Below are positions 1-9,243 of a DNA stretch of 15,375 nucleotides, in pieces (position 1 is the first letter of the stretch; each line of letters begins with the position of its first letter). The notes under the pieces were generated by a model. The model ran no database searches, had not been told where the DNA came from, and was given only the letters and a program-made list of their open reading frames with translations. The position numbers and the translations under genes were made by a program. The stretch is from Rhodospirillales bacterium. Lineage in GTDB: Bacteria > Pseudomonadota > Alphaproteobacteria > Rhodospirillales > Casp-alpha2. The DNA lies in NCBI GenBank assembly GCA_016187325.1, contig JACPJY010000146.1:1-15375 (forward strand). The letters are read 5' to 3'.

Positions 1-1398
1 TATTATCTGCACGAGGCCCAGCGCATGGCGATGTTGCCGGCGCGTATGTTCGCCCAGGCCGTCAAGTCCGGGGCCCACCATCTTTGGAATCCATTCCTCG
101 AGACACCGTTTGGTCGTTCGCTGACAGCGGCCGCCGATGTGTTCGAGCACGTGACGCGCCGCTACGGCAAGCCCGACTGGGACCTGCCGGCGACGGAGAT
201 CGACGGCAAGTCGGTGCCGGTCACGGAAGAGGTGCTGATCAAGCGTACTTATTGCCACCTCCTCCATTTCCGCCGCGACGCCGAGCGCCACGACCCGAAG
301 CTGCTGATCGCGGCGCCGCTTTCCGGCCATTTCGCGACCCTGCTCCGCGGCACCGTCGAGGCGATGCTGCCCGACCATGAGGTCTACATCACCGATTGGC
401 AGGACTGCCGGATGATCCCGGTGACATCGGACCGTTTCAACCTCGACGACTACATCGACTACCTAGTCGACTTCCTGCATTTCCTCGGTCCCAATACCCA
501 CGTGCTGGCAGTCTGTCAGCCAAGCGTGCCGGTGCTGGCCGCGGTGTCGGTGATGTCGGCCTGGGGCGATTTTTGCGCGCCAGCGACGATGACGCTGATC
601 GGCGGGCCGATCGACACCCGCAAGAGCCCGACCGCCGTCAACAAACTCGCCGAATCGCAGCCAATCGAATGGTACGAACGCAACGTCATCGCTACCGTGC
701 CGCCGCCCTATCCGGGGATGATGCGCAAGGTGTATCCCGGATTTATCCAGCTTACGAATTTCATCTCGATGAATTACGAGCGCCATCTCGCGTCATTGGG
801 CGAGTTGTTTGACCACCTGGTCGAGGGCGACGAGGAGGAGGCCGAGAAAAAACGCTCCTTCTACGAGGAATATTTAGCGGTCATGGACTTGCCGGCAGAA
901 TTCTATCTGCAGACGGTGAAGACCGTATTCCAGGACCACGCCCTGCCGAAAGGCGAGATGACGTCGCGCTGGCACCCGATCAACCCGGAACGCATCGTCC
1001 GCACCGCCATCATGTGCGTCGAGGGCGAACTCGACGATATCTCGGGCGTCGGCCAGACCAAGGCCGCGCTGGAGCTCGCCGTCAACTTGTCGTCGGAGCG
1101 CAAGGCCTATCACCTGCAGCGGGGCGCCGGCCACTACGGCGTGTTCAATGGCGGCAAATGGCGCCGCGACATCGCGCCAGCAATCAAGCGCTTCATCCGC
1201 GATCACGACCACGAGATCGGCGCCAAGCGCGAGCGCCGCGTTGCCGTTCCCGAGTGGCACGGCGCCGACCGCCGCCAGCGCCGGCACGAGGGGCCGGACC
1301 GGCGCAAGCGAGCGGCGCCGTCCGAACCTGGCAGCGCGGGTGCGACGACGAAACGGGCCGCGACTAAGGCACCGGGCACAGGCCGCCGTCGACGTTGA
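1..1398 (+). CDS. phaZ: Intracellular polyhydroxyalkanoate depolymerase (PhaZ type), 5' end outside window
   Basis: Predicted to hydrolyse stored PHB/PHA granules in the cytoplasm to hydroxyalkanoate units. Numbering is from the Met at nt 25. The nucleophile box VCQPSVP puts Cys164 where other alpha/beta hydrolases have Ser. Asp337 (in EGELDD) and His370 (in GAGHYGVFNG) complete a triad. Their spacing matches, within one residue, the Cys183/Asp355/His388 triad I recall for Ralstonia eutropha PhaZ1. The frame stays open to nt 1 and the eight codons before Met25 read YYLHEAQR, typical of the family N-terminus, so the true start lies upstream, by about 11 codons judging from the Ralstonia numbering. 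After about residue 397 comes a roughly 60-residue Arg/Lys/Ala-rich tail ending in four arginines, beyond the usual family end. The 3' end overlaps the converging SDR gene by 35 bp. The family call is firm; polymer chain-length preference is not determined. Confidence 0.93.
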   Translation, partial: YYLHEAQRMAMLPARMFAQAVKSGAHHLWNPFLETPFGRSLTAAADVFEHVTRRYGKPDWDLPATEIDGKSVPVTEEVLIKRTYCHLLHFRRDAERHDPKLLIAAPLSGHFATLLRGTVEAMLPDHEVYITDWQDCRMIPVTSDRFNLDDYIDYLVDFLHFLGPNTHVLAVCQPSVPVLAAVSVMSAWGDFCAPATMTLIGGPIDTRKSPTAVNKLAESQPIEWYERNVIATVPPPYPGMMRKVYPGFIQLTNFISMNYERHLASLGELFDHLVEGDEEEAEKKRSFYEEYLAVMDLPAEFYLQTVKTVFQDHALPKGEMTSRWHPINPERIVRTAIMCVEGELDDISGVGQTKAALELAVNLSSERKAYHLQRGAGHYGVFNGGKWRRDIAPAIKRFIRDHDHEIGAKRERRVAVPEWHGADRRQRRHEGPDRRKRAAPSEPGSAGATTKRAATKAPGTGRRRR

Positions 1399-2146
1399 TG
1401 GCGGTGCCGGTGACGTAGGAGCCGGCGTCGGAGGCCAGGAAGCACGCCATGTTGGCGAATTCCTCCGCCTTGCCGACCCTTCCGAGCGGGATGATCTTGC
1501 CCATTTCCGCGTAGAACAGCGCCAGCGAATTGCCGCCACCCTGCTTGGCGTGCCGGCGTTCCCACTGGTCGCTTTCGATCCGTCCGACATGGAGAGAATT
1601 GATCAGCACGTTGTAGGGTGCGTATTCGCCGGCCAGCGTCTTGGTCAGGGCCAATCCCGCGGCGCGGCTGACGGCCGTCGGCGCACCTTCAGCCGGTGGT
1701 GCCTTGGCGCCGGTATTGAGAATATTGATGACGCGCCCCCAGCGCCGCGATCTCATCTCCGGCAGCACCAGTCGGCAAAGCCGGATCGCCGCGAACAGCT
1801 TCAAGTCCAGATCGGCCCGCCAATCGTCGTCCGTGATCTGCTCGAACGGCGCCCGTTGCGAAGTGCCGGCGTTGTTGACCAGGATATCGATCCGGCCGAG
1901 CGCACTTTTCGCGGTCTCGAAGACGCGGGTGCAATCGTCCGCCCGGCTGACGTCGCCGGCGATGGCGACCACTTCGGTCGCGACCTTTTTCCTGATCGCC
2001 GCGGCCGCCCGGTCCAACATGTCGCGGCGCCGGGCGACGATGGCGACGTTTGCCCCCGACTGCGCGAAGCGGCTTGCCATCGCGAACCCGATGCCCAGGC
2101 TGCCCCCCGTTATGATGGCGTTGCGTCCGTCCAGGCGAACCTCCAT
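1364..2146 (-). CDS. SDR-family protein with substituted catalytic residues
   Basis: A 260-residue protein of classical short-chain dehydrogenase length. The N-terminal Rossmann motif is TGGSLGIG (residues 13-20). NNAG is at 91-94, VTGTAINVDGG is near the C-terminus, and Arg39/Arg40/Arg41 after beta-2 hint at NADP(H). The active site is unusual. Aligned by eye with the normal YSASKAA segment, the protein reads TAVSRAA, so Tyr becomes Thr157 and Lys becomes Arg161. The Ser position is Asn144 and the usual Asn of NLxG is Lys116. A normal SDR redox reaction is therefore doubtful. I recall similar proteins in alphaproteobacterial genomes, so this may be a subfamily trait rather than decay, and the intact frame supports that. 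The ATG at 2146 is preceded by a strong ribosome site (GAGGAGG). The gene diverges from the methyltransferase pair and its 3' end overlaps phaZ. Substrate unknown. Confidence 0.9.
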   Translation of the reverse strand: MEVRLDGRNAIITGGSLGIGFAMASRFAQSGANVAIVARRRDMLDRAAAAIRKKVATEVVAIAGDVSRADDCTRVFETAKSALGRIDILVNNAGTSQRAPFEQITDDDWRADLDLKLFAAIRLCRLVLPEMRSRRWGRVINILNTGAKAPPAEGAPTAVSRAAGLALTKTLAGEYAPYNVLINSLHVGRIESDQWERRHAKQGGGNSLALFYAEMGKIIPLGRVGKAEEFANMACFLASDAGSYVTGTAINVDGGLCPVP

Positions 2147-2402
2147 GACTCCCTCCTCGCTCGAATTTGGGACGCGCGCGATCGCGCTCCCGATAAAGCC
2201 CGTATTGTAACAATTGAACGGGCGTTACGAAGGCCCTTGGTGCGGCGAAGCGGCGCATGCTACGGTCGCCGGAAACAAACCGAACCCGGGGGAACCCGCG
2301 CGGCGCAAGGCCGTGCCGGGGAAACGTCGCGACGCCGAACGGCGTTCGTCCTCCCGTCGGATCTACGCCCAGCAACCCGTTTGACGGACGGAAGGTGATC
2401 GC
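2147..2402. promoter_or_regulatory. Divergent intergenic region between SDR and MetE-like genes
   Basis: 256 bp that must carry the promoters of both divergent genes. For the SDR gene, the - strand reads TTCGTA, 16 bp, TACAAT, a weak -35 with a good -10 (about 2207-2234). The stretch from about 2280 to 2350 next to the methyltransferase gene is GC-rich with short hairpins, such as ACGCCG-AA-CGGCGT at 2332-2345. The + strand ribosome site is GGAAGGTGAT just before the ATG at 2403. I saw no recognisable cobalamin or SAM riboswitch core. Confidence 0.45.
2204..2214. promoter_or_regulatory. Candidate operator palindrome in the divergent promoter
   Basis: ATTGT-A-ACAAT is a perfect inverted repeat with 5-bp arms. 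It is flanked by CCCGT on the left and ACGGG a few bases further out on the right, giving an imperfect outer symmetry. It covers the TACAAT proposed as the SDR -10 element, which is a natural place for a repressor. The binding protein is unknown, and the motif is short enough that chance is possible. Confidence 0.3.
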
Positions 2403-3443
2403 ATGAGTTACACGGCCCATACCCTGTTGCCGACGTCGCTGGTCGGTTCGTACGCGCAGCCGGAATGGCTGATCGACCGCAAAAAGCTGGCCGGACGCTT
2501 CCCGCCCAGGACGCGGGCGTTGGAGCTGTGGCGGGTCGGGCCGGAATGGCTGGAAGAGGCGCAAAACGACGCCACCATTCTCGCCATCCGCGACCAGGAG
2601 CGGGCCGGCCTCGACATCATCACCGACGGCGAGATGCGCCGCGAGAGCTATTCCAACCGCTTCGCCACCGCGCTCGAGGGCGTCGACATCGACAACCCCG
2701 GCACGGCGCTCGACCGCAGCGGCCATCCCAACCCGGTGCCGCGGGTGGTGGGCAAGGTCCGCCGCAAGCGCCCGGTCGAGGTCGAGGACGTGAAGTTCTT
2801 GCGCGCCAATACCGAGCGGCGCATCAAGATGACCGTGCCGGGCCCGTTCACCATGTCGCAGCAGGCGCAGAACGACTTCTATGAGGACGAAGCCGAGTTG
2901 GCGCTCGACTACGCCGCCGCTGCCAACGAGGAGATCAAGGATCTGTTCAAGGCCGGCGCCGACGTCGTGCAGCTTGATGAGCCCTACATGCAGGCGCGCC
3001 CCGATAAGGCCCGCAAGTTCGGCCTCCAGGCCCTGAATCGGGCACTCAAGGGTGTGAAGGGCGAGACCGTCGTGCACATCTGTTTCGGCTACGCCGCCAT
3101 TATCCACCAACGCCCGACGGGCTATTCGTTTTTACCGGAGCTCGCCGGCTGCCCGGCCCACGGCATCTCCATCGAGACGGCCCAGTCGTCGCTCGACTGC
3201 ACGGTGCTGGAGAAATTGCCGGAGAAGAAGATCATCTTGGGCGTGCTCGATCTGTCGACGCCGAAAGTCGAGACCCCGGAGCAGGTCGCTCAGCGCATCC
3301 GCCGGGCGCTGCCGCATTGCCCGGCCGAGCGCATCATCGTCGCGCCGGACTGCGGCCTCAAGTACCTGCCGCGGGAGTCCGCCTTCGGCAAGATCAAGGC
3401 GATGGCCGCCGGCGCCGAGATCGTGCGCCGCGAACTGAGTTGA
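2403..3443 (+). CDS. MetE-like zinc methyltransferase (methionine synthase C-terminal domain family), copy 1
   Basis: A 346-residue stand-alone version of the catalytic C-terminal barrel of cobalamin-independent methionine synthase; full MetE is about 750 residues. The four zinc ligands are visible: His225 and Cys227 in VHICFGY, Glu258 in SIETAQ and Cys317 in APDCGLKYLP. Their order and spacing resemble E. coli MetE. The family opening LPTSLVGSY is at residues 9-17 and DEPYMQ at 192-197 lines the pocket. Zinc-activated methyl transfer to a thiol such as homocysteine is the family chemistry. The missing N-terminal folate-binding half means the methyl donor cannot be assumed to be methyl-tetrahydropteroyl-triglutamate. 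The ATG has a good ribosome site (GGAAGGTGAT). The stop is 2 bp before the next ATG, so the two copies are surely co-transcribed. Annotating it as metE would overstate what is shown. Confidence 0.9.
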   Translation: MSYTAHTLLPTSLVGSYAQPEWLIDRKKLAGRFPPRTRALELWRVGPEWLEEAQNDATILAIRDQERAGLDIITDGEMRRESYSNRFATALEGVDIDNPGTALDRSGHPNPVPRVVGKVRRKRPVEVEDVKFLRANTERRIKMTVPGPFTMSQQAQNDFYEDEAELALDYAAAANEEIKDLFKAGADVVQLDEPYMQARPDKARKFGLQALNRALKGVKGETVVHICFGYAAIIHQRPTGYSFLPELAGCPAHGISIETAQSSLDCTVLEKLPEKKIILGVLDLSTPKVETPEQVAQRIRRALPHCPAERIIVAPDCGLKYLPRESAFGKIKAMAAGAEIVRRELS

Positions 3444-4456
3444 CGATGCGGCCGAATACGTACGCACAGCCCGACTGGCTGATCGACCGGGCACAATTGG
3501 CAAAGAGCTCGCCGCCCCGGGTTCGCGCCCGCGAGCTGTGGCGGGTGGCGCCGGAGTTCCTGGAAGAGGCGCAGAACGATGCCACCATCCTCGCCATCCG
3601 CGACCAGGAGCGGGCCGGTCTCGACATCATTACCGACGGCGAGATGCGCCGCGAGAGCTATTCCAACCGCTTCGCGACCGCGCTCGACGGCCTCGATCTC
3701 GACAACCCGGCGATCGTATTTAGCCGCAGCGGCCGGCCGAGCCCGGTGCCGCGCGTTGTCGGCAAGATCCGCCGCCGGCATCCGGTCGAGATCGAGGACG
3801 TGAAGTTCCTGCGCGACAACACTGCCCGCCGCATCAAGATGACCGTGCCCGGCCCGTTCACCATGACCCGCCAGGCCAAGAACGAGTTCTACGAGGATGA
3901 GGAAGAGATGGCGCTCGATTATGCCACCGCCGTCAACGCCGAGATCAAGGACCTGTTCAAGGCCGGCGCCGACGTCGTGCAGATCGACGAGCCCTACATG
4001 CAGGCCGATCCGGACAACGCCCGCAAGTTCGGCCTCCGAGCCCTGAATCGGGCTCTCGATAGCGTCGAGGGCGAGACCGCCGTCCACATCTGTTTCGGCT
4101 ACGCGGCCTTAGTCAAAGATCGCCCGTCGGGCTATTCATTCTTACCCGAGTTGGCTGGCTGCACGGCGCACGGCATCTCCATCGAGACGGCCCAATCGTC
4201 GCTCGACTGCACGGTGCTGGAGAAATTGCCGGAGAAGAAGATCATCCTCGGTGTATTGGACTTGTCGACGCCAGAGGTCGAGACCCCGGAGCAGGTCGCT
4301 CAGCGCATTCGCCGGGCGCTGCCGCATTGCCCGGCCGAGCGCATCATCGTCGCGCCGGACTGCGGCCTCAAGTACCTGCCGCGGGAGTCCGCCTTCGGCA
4401 AGATCAAGGCGATGGCCAACGGCGCCGACATCGTGCGCCGCGAGCTCGGCAGATAA
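2449..4456 (+). repeat. Tandem gene duplication, 1010-bp period
   Basis: Sequence from about 2449 (codon 16/17 of copy 1) realigns at 3459 with a constant 1010-bp offset and no visible indels through both genes. Similarity is uneven. 3300-3407 and 4310-4417 are identical over 108 bp including third codon positions, and 3160-3235 is nearly identical to 4170-4245. The segment around 2690-2830 differs at many synonymous and non-synonymous sites. This pattern fits an older duplication with later gene conversion of the 3' part. Confidence 0.85.
3446..4456 (+). CDS. MetE-like zinc methyltransferase, copy 2 (N-terminally shortened tandem paralogue)
   Basis: 336 residues, aligning without gaps with copy 1 from Tyr6 (copy 1 Tyr17) to near the end. 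The zinc ligands are kept: His214, Cys216, Glu247, Cys306. The family opening LPTSLVGS is absent. The first five residues are MRPNT, encoded by sequence just after the copy 1 stop, and no in-frame upstream codons restore the motif. A longer frame exists from 3317 but lies over copy 1 and encodes unrelated Arg-rich residues, so the ATG at 3446 is chosen. Its ribosome site is poor (only GAACTGAG at a suitable distance), so translation probably depends on coupling to copy 1, whose stop is 2 bp upstream. Retained ligands and an open frame argue for a functional protein. It may act alone, with different specificity, or as a partner of copy 1. Confidence 0.88.
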   Translation: MRPNTYAQPDWLIDRAQLAKSSPPRVRARELWRVAPEFLEEAQNDATILAIRDQERAGLDIITDGEMRRESYSNRFATALDGLDLDNPAIVFSRSGRPSPVPRVVGKIRRRHPVEIEDVKFLRDNTARRIKMTVPGPFTMTRQAKNEFYEDEEEMALDYATAVNAEIKDLFKAGADVVQIDEPYMQADPDNARKFGLRALNRALDSVEGETAVHICFGYAALVKDRPSGYSFLPELAGCTAHGISIETAQSSLDCTVLEKLPEKKIILGVLDLSTPEVETPEQVAQRIRRALPHCPAERIIVAPDCGLKYLPRESAFGKIKAMANGADIVRRELGR

Positions 4457-4459
4457 TCA

Positions 4460-4484
4460 CCGGGGCCGCGCCCGGCCTTCGCGG
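4460..4484. terminator. GC-rich hairpin between convergent genes
   Basis: The 36-bp gap between the methyltransferase stop (+) and the response-regulator stop (-) contains CCGGG-GCCGCG-CCCGG (4460-4475) and an alternative stem CCGCG...CGCGG (4466-4484). Neither has a U-tract, so this is at best a weak bidirectional terminator candidate placed by context. Confidence 0.25.
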
Positions 4485-4492
4485 TTGAGGCC

Positions 4493-4864
4493 TCACGCTT
4501 TCGGCAGGCAGGCGGCGAGGCCTTCTATCAGGTCCTCTTCCGAGAACGGCTTGATGATGATGCGGTCGGCGCCGAATTCCCCGGCCAATTTCAAGAAATC
4601 CAGGTTGCGGGTGCGGCCGCCGCCGGAGATGGCGATGATCTTCAAATCCGGATATTCGCCCTTCAGCTCGACGATCGTCTCGAGGCCTTCCTTCTCGGGC
4701 ATGATCATGTCGGTGATCACGATATCGCACGGGTTTGCCCGTTGGAATGCCGTGCCTTCATTGCCGTTTGCGGCTTCGACCACCTCATGACCGGCCGCCT
4801 CGAGCATTTCCCTGAGCGTGAACCGTGCCAGCTCTTCGTCGTCGATGACAAGTATTCGGGCCAT
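4493..4864 (-). CDS. Stand-alone CheY-like response regulator receiver
   Basis: A 123-residue single REC domain with no output domain. The acidic pocket is Asp8/Asp9 in VIDDEE, the phospho-acceptor is Asp52 in VITDMIMP, and the conserved Lys is in IIIKPF near the end. A GTG nine bases upstream (4873) is in frame, but it lies 3 bp after the kinase stop with no room for a ribosome site. The ATG at 4864 has GGGAG at 8-bp spacing and gives the usual REC start MARILVIDDE. The gene follows the PAS-PAS kinase by 12 bp on the same strand and is last in the array, so it is probably the phosphoryl acceptor of that kinase. Its output must be by protein interaction or onward phosphotransfer. Confidence 0.92.
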   Translation of the reverse strand: MARILVIDDEELARFTLREMLEAAGHEVVEAANGNEGTAFQRANPCDIVITDMIMPEKEGLETIVELKGEYPDLKIIAISGGGRTRNLDFLKLAGEFGADRIIIKPFSEEDLIEGLAACLPKA

Positions 4865-4872
4865 GCCTTCCA

Positions 4873-4876
4873 CTCC

Positions 4877-4877
<1 letters not shown>
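4873..4877 (-). promoter_or_regulatory. Ribosome site deciding the start of the terminal REC gene
   Basis: GGGAG on the - strand lies 8 bp before the ATG at 4864 and overlaps the first base of the alternative GTG at 4873. This rules out the longer start and also overlaps the last base of the upstream kinase stop. Confidence 0.6.
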
Positions 4878-6354
<1,477 letters not shown>

Positions 6355-6364
<10 letters not shown>

Positions 6365-8781
6365 ATTGTCGACGACGATGCGGAAACGTGCCTCGGTTTG
6401 GCGGCCGCCTCGGTTTGGCGGCGCGCCTCTTCCGCCCTTTTTTGCTCGGTGATATCGGTGCTAGTACGGACGAAGCCGCCATCCGGAAGCGGATTGCTGC
6501 GGAGCTCGACGATCCGGCCGTTGCGCAGGTCGAATTCGTACCGCAGCCGCCGGTTCTGCCGCGCCAGCTCCAAGCGGCGCCTGACGTGCTCCTCGATATC
6601 GCCCGGCCCGTAGCGTCCCTTTTGGGCATTGAAGCGCGCCAAATCCTCGAACTTGACTCCCGGACGGGACAACTTAGGGGGCAGTTCGTACGATTCGGCG
6701 TGGCGGCGGTTGATTAGAGTGCACGTCAGATCAGCATCGACCGCGTAAATTCCCTGGTCCATGCTTTCGAGAACGATCTCCAATTCCCGCGTCTTCGTGC
6801 GCAGGCTTTCTTCCGCCCGCTTGCGCTCGGTGATGTCGATGATGCCGGTGCCGATAGCGATGGGTTCGTCGTCGGGGCCGAGGATCGGGAATTTCTGCAC
6901 CAGCACGTCGCGCGTCGCTCCGTTCGGGTAGGTGACGCGCCGCTCCTGCTCGACCAGCGTCCTGGTTTGGAGGACCATCTTTTCCTGGGCCCGCACCCGT
7001 GCCGACGACTCTTTGTCGAGGAACTGGTCATGGGTCTTGCCGACGATCCGTTCCGGCGTCGTTCCGTACCAGTTGCAGAACACCTTGTTGGCGACCAGGT
7101 TGCGCCCTTCCAGGTCCTTGATGACGACCGCGGCCGGCGAATAATCGACGATGGCGCGGAAGAAGGCCTCGCTTTCGCGCAAAGCTGCTTCTTTCCGTTC
7201 GAGTTCGGTGATGTCGACGAAGGAAAGCGCGATGCCGCCTTCCGGCGTTCGCGCCTCGTGCAGGATGTAAGTGTTGCCATTGGAAAACCGGCGGATAATC
7301 CGGCCTTTCGGATTGCGATGGTGGTTCATCCGTTCGCGGATGAATTCCTCTTGCCGGCCGACGGCCTCGGGGATCGTACCTTGTCCGACGTTGGCCCTGA
7401 CCATGTGTTCGAAGGTTAGTCCTTTTTCGAGAGCCTCCGGAGCGATCGGATTGAGACGCGCGTATTCGGCGTTGAACGCCACCAGACGATCTTTGGCGTC
7501 GAACAGGGCGAAAGCTTCCTGCATGCTATCGATGGCGCCGCCCAGGCGCATGGCGCTGGCGCGGAGCGCCCGTTCCATCCGCCTGCTCTCGGTCATGTCG
7601 ATGATGACCGTGCCGACGGCCATGATTTCGCCCTTCTGATCGAGAATCGGGTATTTCTGCAGGATCACGTCGCGAGTAATGCCGTCGGGAAAGGCGATTT
7701 CGACCTCCGCCTCGACCAGGGCCTTGGTTTCGAGCACCCGCCGTTCCTGGGCTTGGATTCGCTTGGCGGTCTCCTTTTCCAGAAAGTCGGCCGCCGTCTT
7801 GCCGACCACCTCTTCCAGCGTGGCCGCGTACCAGTCACACACCATCTTGTTGACGACCCGGTAGCGGCCGTCGAGCGTATTGATGAAGATGGCGGCGGGA
7901 GCGTGATCGATGGTGGCCCGGAACAGCGTCTCGCTTTCCTTGAGCGCGTCCTCGGCTCTCTTCCGTCGCGTGATGTCGCGGGTGACGCCGACCAGGCCGA
8001 TGATCTTGCCCTCGCGGTCGCGGATCGGCGCCTTGGTGGCCGCGAGGCAGCGCACCGTGCCGTCCTTCTTCCGGACTTCCTCGATGCGATCGAGCAGCGG
8101 TTTGCCGGTGGCGAAGATCCGTTCCTCTTCCTCATATCGCATGCGGGCGCGGTTTGGCGGCAGGAAATCGTCCGCCAGCTTTCCGACGACGGATTCCGCG
8201 TTTTCAGCGTTCAAGACCCGCACTTCCGCTTCGTTGAGGCGGAGATAGCGGTGCTGCCGGTCCTTGAAGTAGATGGAAAGCGGCAGGCTGGCCATCAGGT
8301 TTTGCAAAAGCCTGCGTTCCATGTCGAGCTCTTCATCGGCCCTTCTTTTGGCGCGGCGCGCCTCGGCCTCGCGCAGCTCGCGCTCGATGGCCGGCGCCAG
8401 GCGCGCAAGGTTGCCCTTCAGGATCAGGTCGTGGACGCCGGCCCGCATCACTTCCGCGGCCTTTTCCTCGCCGATGGTGCCGGAAACGACGATGAACGGC
8501 ATATCGAGGCCGTGCTCCCTGACGATCCCGAGCGCCGCCAGCGAGTTGAATCCGGTCAACCCGTGGTCGCACAGCACCACGTCCCAGGCCTGCCTTTTGA
8601 GGGCGGCGTGTAGACTGTCCGCCGTCTCGACCCGTTGGTGCCGGATGCTGAGGCCGCTTTTTTCCAGGTGCCGCACCAGCAACAGGGCGTCGCCCTCAAT
8701 GTCCTCGACGATCAGGACATTGAGCGGTCGGGCTTTCGAAGAATCTTTCTTCGACGGCTTGGCGCCGGTTCGTTTATCCAT
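6355..8781 (-). CDS. REC-multiPAS signalling protein, 5' part of a frameshifted hybrid kinase
   Basis: 808 residues. An N-terminal REC domain (about 20-135) has Glu26/Asp27 in its acidic pocket, phospho-acceptor Asp72 in LCDHGL and Lys122. Five PAS-type segments follow at about 155-272, 282-398, 408-525 (PAS_7-like), 535-653 and 662-780 (PAS_7-like), several ending in the usual DITE/DMTE linker. Segments 2 and 4 resemble each other closely, suggesting internal duplication. The last 17 residues, AAKPRHVSASSSTICP and the Ala before it, are out-of-frame translation after the 17-bp-period repeat. As it stands the protein has no kinase domain. The start ATG lies 6 bp after the Rcp1-like REC stop with no clear ribosome site, suggesting translational coupling. 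Joined to the frame at 4877-6364 it would be a 1295-residue REC-PASx6-kinase. If truly truncated, it could act as a REC-PAS scaffold or sensor without catalytic output. Confidence 0.85.
6390..6422. repeat. Short near-tandem duplication causing a frameshift
   Basis: The 16 bp at 6390-6405 recur exactly at 6407-6422, a period of 17 bp. 17 is not a multiple of 3. Upstream of the repeat (- strand) the REC-multiPAS frame is open and ends soon after it; downstream the kinase frame is open. Deleting one 17-bp period joins them as QTEARFRIVVDNLPVGINL, which matches TQEYFQIVVDNLPMAVNIK in the kinase at 13058-15375. Confidence 0.9.
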
Positions 8782-8787
8782 GGCGGT

Positions 8788-9225
8788 TCACGCGGTTTCG
8801 GGAGGCGGCTCGTTGACGAGCAGCCAGTACAGTCCCAGTTTCGAGACCGCCTCGGTGAACTTGTCGAACTCGACCGGCTTGCGGACATAGCTGTTGCAAC
8901 CGAGGTCGTAGCTCTTGACCATGTCCTCCTGCTCGTCCGACGACGTCAGCATGACCACCGGCAACCGCTTCGTGCGCCCGTCCGCGCGCACGCGTTCGAG
9001 GACTTCCAGCCCGCTTACTTTGGGCAGCTTGATGTCCAGCAGGATTACCGCGGGGTCGCGGGAATTGCGGTCGGCGTATTTGCCACTCTTGAATACGTAA
9101 TCGAGCGCCTCGGCGCCGTCGCGGACGATCTCCACCTGGTTGACGACGTTGATTTTCTTCAAGGTGCGCATGATCAGCATCTCGTCGTCCGGGTTGTCTT
9201 CCACGATCAAAATGGTTTGATCCAC
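8788..9225 (-). CDS. Rcp1-like single-domain response regulator
   Basis: 145 residues, one REC domain. It has Glu9/Asp10 in LIVEDNPDD, phospho-acceptor Asp64 in VILLDIKLP, the LTSS motif and Lys116 in YVRKPVEF. The long loop before the phospho-Asp strand (about residues 45-58) is typical of the Rcp1 family, whose members serve phytochrome-like kinases. That fits the kinase immediately upstream, which has the phytochrome-type SVSHDLRAPLR box. The start is a GTG at 9225 with a strong ribosome site. The gene begins 18 bp after the kinase stop and ends 6 bp before the REC-multiPAS gene. It is a likely phosphoryl shuttle from the membrane kinase, possibly toward the downstream hybrid system (inference). 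Confidence 0.93.
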   Translation of the reverse strand: MDQTILIVEDNPDDEMLIMRTLKKINVVNQVEIVRDGAEALDYVFKSGKYADRNSRDPAVILLDIKLPKVSGLEVLERVRADGRTKRLPVVMLTSSDEQEDMVKSYDLGCNSYVRKPVEFDKFTEAVSKLGLYWLLVNEPPPETA

Positions 9226-9233
9226 GGGTGAGT

Positions 9234-9241
9234 TCCTCCTT
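9234..9241 (-). promoter_or_regulatory. Ribosome site for a GTG start
   Basis: AAGGAGGA on the - strand, 8 bp before the GTG at 9225. It supports this non-ATG start for the Rcp1-like REC gene and lies just upstream of the kinase stop at 9244-9246, allowing ribosomes to load independently here. Confidence 0.7.
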
Positions 9242-9243
9242 GC

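Noticed and set aside
25..27. ATG at nt 25 as the start of the PHA depolymerase
   Set aside because: The frame is open to nt 1 and the preceding residues YYLHEAQR fit the family N-terminus, so the gene begins outside the window.
2260..2402. Cobalamin, SAM or SAH riboswitch upstream of the MetE-like gene
   Set aside because: The leader is GC-rich with hairpins, but I could not find the conserved B12-box or SAM-II-type core. A covariance-model search would be the decisive test.
1148..3110. Long frames antisense to the SDR and methyltransferase genes (1148-2398 on +, 1689-3110 on -)
   Set aside because: They are Arg/Ala/Pro-rich translations without domain motifs, cross real genes and intergenic DNA, and are expected shadows of GC-rich coding sequence.
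3317..3445. N-terminal extension of MetE-like copy 2 back to 3317
   Set aside because: The extension overlaps the copy 1 coding sequence in another frame and encodes Arg-rich residues unrelated to the family.
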